A stretch of DNA of 64,000 nucleotides from Leptodactylus fallax (lineage: Eukaryota; Chordata; Amphibia; Anura; Leptodactylidae), in NCBI GenBank assembly GCA_947044405.1, contig CAMRHE010000360.1:235001-299000 (forward strand). Direction: 5' to 3'. Position numbers and translations under genes: made by a program. This document shows positions 57,703 to 64,000 of the stretch, in pieces. Within the stretch, counting starts at the first letter, position 1; each line of letters begins with the position of its first letter. The notes under the pieces were generated by a model that ran no database searches, was not told the DNA's origin, and was given only the letters and a program-made list of their open reading frames with translations.

Positions 57703-59638
57703 GAGAATTGGCAAATCTACGCCACAAGATTCATGGTGGACCTAAACCAGTTGAACGGAGCATTAAAAAAGTTTTAGGATTCTTCTCTTCAGAGACGTTG
57801 ATGATGTCACTCGGGGAAGACTACCTTGTACCCTCCTAAAATAAGGGCAGGATCCAAGGTGAAAAGAACAAGTGACGGTGCCCATACACCTTTTCATAGC
57901 TGTCGGTTAAATGCTTGTTTGGCTGACAACTATTCCTTCCGACCCTTCACATTTGGTTTGGCCGAGTGCAAATTTGTTGTCAGTGTGGGGAGGGCAGTAA
58001 GCCGGGGCCAGATACCTCTAGTGACAGGTTATTACCCCCGAAAGCAAAAAGATCCGCCCTTGACATTCAACAAGCCTGATCCTTCAGGACCGTCAACCAG
58101 TCCTGACTATTTCGGCCAACTTTTTCGTTATGTATATGGGGACCATAAGAAGTTTTATGCTGTGCTCACAGTTGAGTTGTGTTCATCACTCTACTTGAGC
58201 CATCATACATTGCTCCTACCTCAGTTGAGTGACCCAGTTGACGTATATAATGAGCTCTTTTCCCAAAAGATCTGATGGAGTCTGTATTGGGGGCTTAGAT
58301 GCAGGTGTGGACAGAACCTTAATTCAATAGTCAAAAAAGTTCTGAGATTTCTATTCAAAAATAGATTTTTCGGCAATCATGGTGGCGCATCTACTCCCAT
58401 AGACGTCTCATCTCAACGCCTCTGTAATAGAAGTGTTTTAAACCTTTTTTCATGGTTTTATTGATATAACGTTCTAAATACGCAACATGTCGTGCAGCCG
58501 ATCACAGTGTTGTCGTGTTTTGATGGTATGTAGCAAAAATAAATTTTTGCGATCATTGTGTTGCGGCAAATTTGTCGGGTTATGACTTTGCAACATGCTG
58601 TAATTGTGACAACATGGTCTCCACGTGTGCAGAACTGCGTCTATACAAGTAATAGGAGAGGCGCAGCAGGGTCCGTCACCCGGAGGCTTCTAGTACAGCT
58701 AATATGTGCAGGGTCCAGGCGTTGAACCCCCACATATGTGGGGCTGGAAGACCCCTTTAACAAAGGCCACAACAGGCGCACCTGTGTGCCAAATGTGTTA
58801 GGCTGTAGCTTTTCCACTCCACCCACATTTATAGAAAGTGGCAATCGAGGCCTCAAAACGGGGGATTTGGCGCCCATTTGGTGGAAGGAAAGGCACCCGT
58901 CTGCACTAGAAAATAGAGATAGGCACAGATGGGATAATTAGAATTCCCCTAGTGTGTCTCAACAACTTGCAAGTTACATGGCTTGCACACAGGGCGACAC
59001 TACGATCTCTGGCCACACAAAAAAAAGTTGCAAATGCATGGTCACTTAATCAGGGCACCCTCGTCAATATGGAGGGGCGTGCATTCATTCCTAAAGGATT
59101 AACGGAGATGGCCAAAGTGTTGTACTCAGCTATCTCCTCTAGTCCCACAGGAACGGATTGACCAGAGGTGGGTACACGGCCCCCTTTTAGTAAGCATCGC
59201 TCTACAACTGACCCCCCACCCCCCCACCTTGTGGGCACAACCCTTTAAAATGACCCTGCTGGAAATGAGAAATTCTCCGCCCATCTGAAGCTTTCTGTTC
59301 TTAGGTGTTGTCGGCCATTGTGGCGCCTCCAGCCCTCCGTGTAAACTGCGATGAAAAGTAACGTTATTGAAAATATAAGATTTTATACTGACCTCTGGCC
59401 TTGTGGACATTGGGGCAGGGTCACTACAGGGTTACCACTCAACCCTGGCACAAAATGAACCAAAATGTGGAGCAACTGGACACATCTAGTTTGAGAGAAA
59501 ATTCTTGAAAAGTGGGTGTGGTTTTGTGGGGAAAGGGGTGTGGCTTAAATGTGACAAAAAGGGGAATGTGTCACCAAAAAATAATCTGCACCAAGTTCTT
59601 ATGTTAAATATATATATTTTTTAATAATTTTTTGCTAT
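57703..59638. other. 3' flank of gene 2
   Basis: No supported gene. An AATAAA lies at 58538-58543. The stretch 57875-58150 starts TGCCCATACACC and ends near GTATATGGGGACCATAAG, like a frog inverted-repeat element; the open frame over it (57826-58275) has no recognisable domain. Confidence 0.4.
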
Positions 59639-61237
59639 TAATGGGTATGGAAATTATTCAGACCCCTTTAAATTTTTCACTCTTTGTTTCATTGCAGCCA
59701 TTTCCTAAAAGCAAAAAAGTTCATTTTATTTCTCATTAATGTACACTCAGCTCCCCATCTTGACAGAAAAAACCAGAAATGTAGATATTTTTGCAAATTT
59801 ATAAAAAAGATAAACTGAAATCTCCCATGGCCATAAGTATTCAGAGCCTTTGCTCAGTATTGAGTAGAAGCCGCTTCCTTTTGAGCTAGTACAGCCAGGA
59901 GTCTTCTAGGGAATGATGTAACAAGTTTCTCACATCTGGATTTGGGGATCCTCGGCCATTCTCCCTTGCAGATCCTCTCCAGTTCCGTCAGGTTGGATGA
60001 TGAACGTTGGTGGAGCCATTTTCAGGTCTCTCCAGAGATGCTCAATTGGGTTGAGGTCAGGGCTCTGGCTGGGCCAGTCAGGAATGGTCACAGAGTTGTT
60101 CCGAAGCCGCTTCTTTGTTATTTTAGCTGTGTGCTTAGGGTCATTGTCTTGTTGGAAGGTGAACCTTCAGCCCAGTCTGAGGTCCAGAGCACTCTGGAAG
60201 AGGTTTTCTTCCAGGATATCTCTGTACTTGGCCGCATTCATCTTTCCTTCAATTACAACCAGTCGTCCTGTCCCCCATAGCATGATGCTGCCACCACCAT
60301 GGCTCACTGTTGGGATTGTATTGGGCAGGTGATGAGCAGTGTCTGGTTTTCTCCACACATACCGCTTAGAATTAACGCCAAAAAGTTCAATCTTCGTCTT
60401 ATCAGACCAGAGAATCTAATTTCTCATAGTCTGGGAGTCCTTCATGTGTTTTTTGGCTTTCATATGTCTTGCACTGAGGAGAGGCTTCCTTCGGGCCACT
60501 CTGCCATAAAGCCCCGACTGGTGGAGGGCTGCAGTGATAGTGACTTTGTGGAACTTTCTCCAATCTCCCTACTACATCTCTGGAGCTCAGCCACAGTGAT
60601 CTTTGGGTTGTTCTTTACCTCTCTCACCAAGGCTCTTCTCCCACCATTGCTCAGTTTGGCTGGACGGCCAGGTCTAGGAAGAGTTCTGGTCGTCCCAAAC
60701 GTCTTCCATTTAAGGATTATGGAGGCCGCTGTGCTCTTAGGAACCTTGAGTGCTGCAGAAATTCTTCTGTAACCTTGGCCAGATCTGTGCCTTGCCACAA
60801 TTCTGTCTCTGAGCTCCTTGGGCAGTTCCTTTGACCTCCTGATTCTCATTTGCTCTGACATGCACTGTGAGCTGTGAGGTCTTATATAGACAGGTGTGCG
60901 CCTTTCCTAATCAAGTCCAATCAGTTTAATTACACACAGCAGGACTCTAATGAAGGAGTAGAACCATCTCAAGGAGGATCAGAAGGAAATGGACAGCAGG
61001 GAGTTATATATGAGTGTCACAGCAAAGGCTCTGAATACTTATGACCGTGATATTTCAGGTTTTCTTTTTTAATAAATTTTCAAAAATATCTACATTTCTG
61101 TTTTTTTTTCTGACAAGATATTGAGCTGAGTGTACATTAATGAGAAATAAAATTAACTTTTTTGCTTTTAGGAAATGGCTGCAATGAAACAAAGAGTGAA
61201 AAATTTAAAGGGGTCTGAAAACTTTCCATATCCACTG
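59639..61237 (-). mobile_element. Tc1-type transposon, dead gene
   Basis: Same family as 34893-36474, opposite orientation. The right end reads CAGTGGATATGGAAAGTTTT on the inverse strand and is followed by TA at 61238-61239. The left end near 59639 is mutated (TAATGGGTATGGAAAT) and its TA is unclear. Long inverted repeats of roughly 190 bp. Confidence 0.88.
59854..60861 (-). pseudogene. Tc1 transposase pseudogene
   Basis: Starts at the ATG at 60859-60861 (MSEQMRIRRSKELPKELRDR) and runs through the helix-turn-helix region and GRPAKLSNGG before a frameshift near 60540. Downstream, [10 protein letters not shown] lacks the residues that normally follow. A TGA at 60167-60169 precedes the QQDNDPKH region, and the frame otherwise ends STQY. 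The frameshift, deletion and TGA are the same as in the copy at 35272-36257. Confidence 0.9.
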
Positions 61238-61239
61238 TA

Positions 61240-61721
61240 TATTTAAAGTATTAATTCCTGCAATTTTCACTCTGGACACGGAGACTAATAATAGACTGGC
61301 ACTTGACAATTCTGTATTGAATTTTTATTTTTTTTTTTGCAGCCATCTCAGTTATATCGCAGACATTGTTACAATAGAAGATAACACCACTGAACCATCA
61401 TTACATCACTACTGACAATAGATGATGTCACAACTTATCTCCTCCCCCTCCCTGCACTGAGCATGTCTAGAAAACTCTCCCAAAGACCTCAATGAGTCTG
61501 CTCCAGCCTATTGCTGCCCGTGGCCATGTCTGTGCTGTAAAGCAGATCACTAAATGCTGTTACCAGAGCAGAGGAGAAGCTCAGACAAGACGGCCGCCCT
61601 GTAATCATGTACAGGAAATAGAATAAAAAATCTACAATCAGAGAATAAAAACATTAGAAAAAAAGTGACTGGAAATAAAAAATTGGTGATACATTCCCTT
61701 TAAATTCTGGTGTACAGTAGG
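61240..61721. other. Spacer
   Basis: No gene seen. 61530-61690 repeats sequence also present at 53980-54150 (for example CACTAAAT, GTTACC, AGGAGAAGCTCAG and CATGTACAGGAAATAGAATA), so it is an interspersed repeat. Confidence 0.5.
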
Positions 61722-61803
61722 CAGGGGCGCACCGCTAATGAGGCGAAGTGAGGCAGCCGCCTCAGGTGGCACTGTCCGGGGGGCAGCATTTTTACTATTC
61801 AAT

Positions 61804-61878
61804 GTAAACCAGCCCAGGACAGGCCGCTTTAAAAAAAAAAAAACAACGCTGAGCGGAGCCTGTCCTGGGCTGGTTTAC
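61804..61878. repeat. Hairpin with 21-bp perfect arms
   Basis: Arms 61804-61824 and 61858-61878 are exact inverses (core AACCAGCCCAGGACAGG). The 33-nt loop holds a run of A. Confidence 0.95.
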
Positions 61879-62200
61879 GAGACGTCCGCATCACATCGCA
61901 GGCGGCGATACAATGACGTCATCGCACCTCCTACGCTGAGACACAGACGTCGCGGACAAGAAGAGGTGGCGGCTCCATCAAGGGAGGTAGGTGAGGGTAA
62001 GTTTTTTTTATTTATATAAATAGGCCGTAACCTGCTGGAGTATCCCCGGCAGGTCAGGGCCTATTTATTTACCTACCCGCGTCTGCTCGTGGCCGCCCCC
62101 GCTTCCCCTTCTGCTATGGGCCGCAGAAAGGGAAGCGGATGCCGCTGTGAGCAGCCACGGGCATCAGTAAGTGAGGGCCGCGGGCCGCAAATACTACTAT

Positions 62201-62240
62201 TATTATACTCTGCGGTCTTTTCAGACCCCGGAGTATAATA
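62201..62240. repeat. Hairpin related to 2911-2950
   Basis: Arms TATTATACTCTGCGGTCT and AGACCCCGGAGTATAATA pair at 16 of 18 positions around a 4-nt loop. Confidence 0.9.
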
Positions 62241-62476
62241 ATTGGAGGTCCAGGGGAGGTGAGAGAACATAAATACATATCCTACTTACCTCTCCTGCGA
62301 TCGGTGTTACTCCGAGCAGGCTTGGGCGCTCTGGTGACGTCATCAGGTCGCTTCGCCGGTCTGATCACGTGACATCTGTGCGCAATTAGACAGGGCCGAA
62401 AGCTGCCTGGAGTGCACCGGTGTCCAGGATAGGTAAGTAACACTGGTTTTTATGTTTGTCACATGAGTCTCAGATC

Positions 62477-62513
62477 ATTATACTCTGGGGTCTGAAAAGA
62501 CCCAGAGTATAAT
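62477..62513. repeat. Second hairpin related to 2911-2950
   Basis: ATTATACTCTGGGGTCT faces AGACCCAGAGTATAAT with one unpaired G. It directly precedes the minisatellite, as the hairpin does in the first hAT element. Confidence 0.9.
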
Positions 62514-62536
62514 AATAGTTCGTGGGTGGGCAACTA

Positions 62537-63245
62537 TGGGGCACAATACCATGTGCAGGGGCCACTGTGGAGCCTAATACCCTGTGCAGGGGCCACTGTG
62601 GAGCCTAATACCCTGTGCAGGGGCCACTGTGGAGCCTAATACCCTGTGCAGGGGCCACTGTGGAGCCTAATACCCTGTGCAGGGGCCACTGTGGAGCCTA
62701 ATACCCTGTGCAGGGGCCACTGTGGAGCCTAATACCCTGTGCAGGGGCCACTAGGGAGCAGAATACCGTGTGCAGGGGCCGCTGTGGAGCATAATACCCT
62801 GTGCAGGGGCCACTGTGGAGCATAATACCCTGTGCAGGGGCCATTGTGGAGCCTAATATCCTGTGCAGGGGCCACTGTGGAGCATAATACAAGTTCCGGG
62901 GCCACTAGGGAACATAATACCGTGTGCAGGGGCCACTACGGAGCAGAATACCGTGTGCAGGGGCCACTATGGAGCAGAATACCGTGTGCAAGGGCCGATA
63001 CGGAGCAGAATACAGGTGCAGGGGCCGCTACGGGGCATAATACCGTGTTCAGGGGCCGCTACGGAACATAATACTGTGTGCAGGGGCCGCTACGGAGCAT
63101 AATACCGTGTGCAGGGGCCGCTGCGAGGCATAATACCGTGTGCAGGGGCCGCTGCGAGGCTTAATACCGTGTGCAGGGGCCGCTGCGAGGCATAATACCG
63201 TGTGCAGGGGCCGCTGCGGGCCGTAATACAGTGTGCAGGGGCTTC
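62537..63245. repeat. 31-bp minisatellite in the second hAT-like element
   Basis: About 22 copies with GGGCCACTGTGGAGCCTAAT then ACCCTGTGCAG. The unit is clearly related to the repeat at 2960-4445 (GGGCCACTGTGGAGCATTAT). All copies read the same way. Confidence 0.93.
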
Positions 63246-64000
63246 TGTGGAACATTATAGTGTGTGTAAATGGGGCGTTGTAAACAGGGGCTATGGCACC
63301 TGTTTATATTATACGCTGTCTGTTTATAGTGACCGTGTGATGTAATTACAGCCTTGTCACATACTGTAGACATGTACAGGACGAGGCTGCAGTTACATTA
63401 CATGGCCGCTATGAGATGAATGACACTATGTAAACAGAGAAGGGGTCACGGCGCTTACACAGGTACCATTCAAACAGCTGATCAGTGGGGGTCCTGGGTT
63501 TTTGAACCCCACTGATTAGTTTATTAATGACCTGGAAAACCTTTTAATTAGTTAACACCTGGGGCATTATTAATAAGGGGCACTATTTATACAGGGTACA
63601 CATGGACATTATTAATATAAAGATGCACTTGGGGGTATTATTCATTATGGGGGGTTATATCATATATTTTATAATTGGGGTAGCAGCAGGATGGGTGTGC
63701 AGGTGAGGACAATGTGGGTTGGATGCCTGGAAAAGTGAGGAGCCAAAGATGTCTGTGTTGCAAACTTTACAAAGACAAGTCACAGCTGGAAGAAGTGGTC
63801 ATGGCGGTCCAGAGGGAAGAGAAGGGAAATGTGACCGATTAGTCAGAGACGTCTCCTGTAAGTCACAGAATGTTACTGCCCTGTATTCACCTAAATGATA
63901 GAGGATAAATACCTGAGTGATGGGGGTCTGTCTGCTGAGACCCCACTGAGCCTGAGAATTGGGTTTTTTTCCCCCACTGGGTGGGAATTCAGCCTGACCG

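Larger units (their letters stand above)
61722..64000 (+). mobile_element. Second hAT-like element, right end outside the window
   Basis: Begins CAGGGGCGCACCGCTAATGA, a hAT-type terminus, and continues GCAGCCGCCTCAGGTGGCA. Without the right end the target duplication cannot be checked. It follows the plan of the element at 2432-5376: TGACGTCA sites (61914, 62335) and CACGTG (62366), the same hairpin (62201-62240 and 62477-62513), a minisatellite based on GGGCCACTGTGGAGC (62537-63245), then stretches like ATTATTAATAAGGGGCACTA (63565). The last few hundred bases show nothing else recognisable. No transposase seen. Confidence 0.65.

Noticed and set aside
57826..58275. 149-codon frame after gene 2
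   Set aside because: Overlaps what looks like an inverted-repeat element; no recognisable domain and no splice relation to gene 2.

Overview
This window looks like nuclear DNA of a neobatrachian frog. The evidence is: spliced genes joining a KRAB-like box to C2H2 zinc fingers, with the amphibian leader exons ending LLTGE and the amphibian acidic KEEP repeats; a high density of Tc1, hAT, piggyBac, Ty3/gypsy and CR1/L2-like elements; and several short inverted-repeat elements of a type common in frog genomes. There is no sign of bacterial or organellar sequence. I cannot name the species.

Layout. 1-11.9 kb: an AT-rich minisatellite split by a truncated Tc1 element and by a second Tc1 element that itself carries a hAT element (8-bp target duplication) and a piggyBac element (TTAA duplication). 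12.2-13.1 kb: a 40-bp GC-rich minisatellite. 14.5-21.7 kb: gene 1 on the + strand, with exons for a THAP zinc finger, two LLTGE leader modules, a KRAB-like A box and a large exon with SUMO-consensus repeats and eight C2H2 fingers. A 49-bp minisatellite and a solo LTR lie in its introns. 23.2-32.2 kb: a foldback element with arms of about 585 bp, interrupted by a full-length Ty3/gypsy retrotransposon with near-identical LTRs and one long gag-pol frame. 32.3-33.7 kb: a 5'-truncated LINE. 33.8-38.5 kb: a duplicated segment carrying two tRNA-Thr(TGT) genes, separated by a dead Tc1 element. 39.6-49.7 kb: three long minisatellites, one of them split by a second LINE copy. 52.0-57.7 kb: gene 2, a paralogue of gene 1 that has lost most of its fingers. 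59.6-61.2 kb: another dead Tc1 element. 61.7-64.0 kb: the left part of a second hAT-like element built like the first.

How the parts relate. The two zinc-finger genes share an exon plan and a nearly identical stretch around the KRAB exon, so they are local duplicates or partners in gene conversion. They probably encode nuclear DNA-binding transcription factors. The most notable prediction is that gene 1 has a THAP exon whose splice phase fits the KRAB/C2H2 exons, giving a protein with two kinds of DNA-binding domain. Apart from the two tRNAs, almost everything else is mobile or tandemly repeated DNA; tandem arrays alone take up roughly a quarter of the window. Exon limits come from reading splice sites and phases by eye, with no transcript support.
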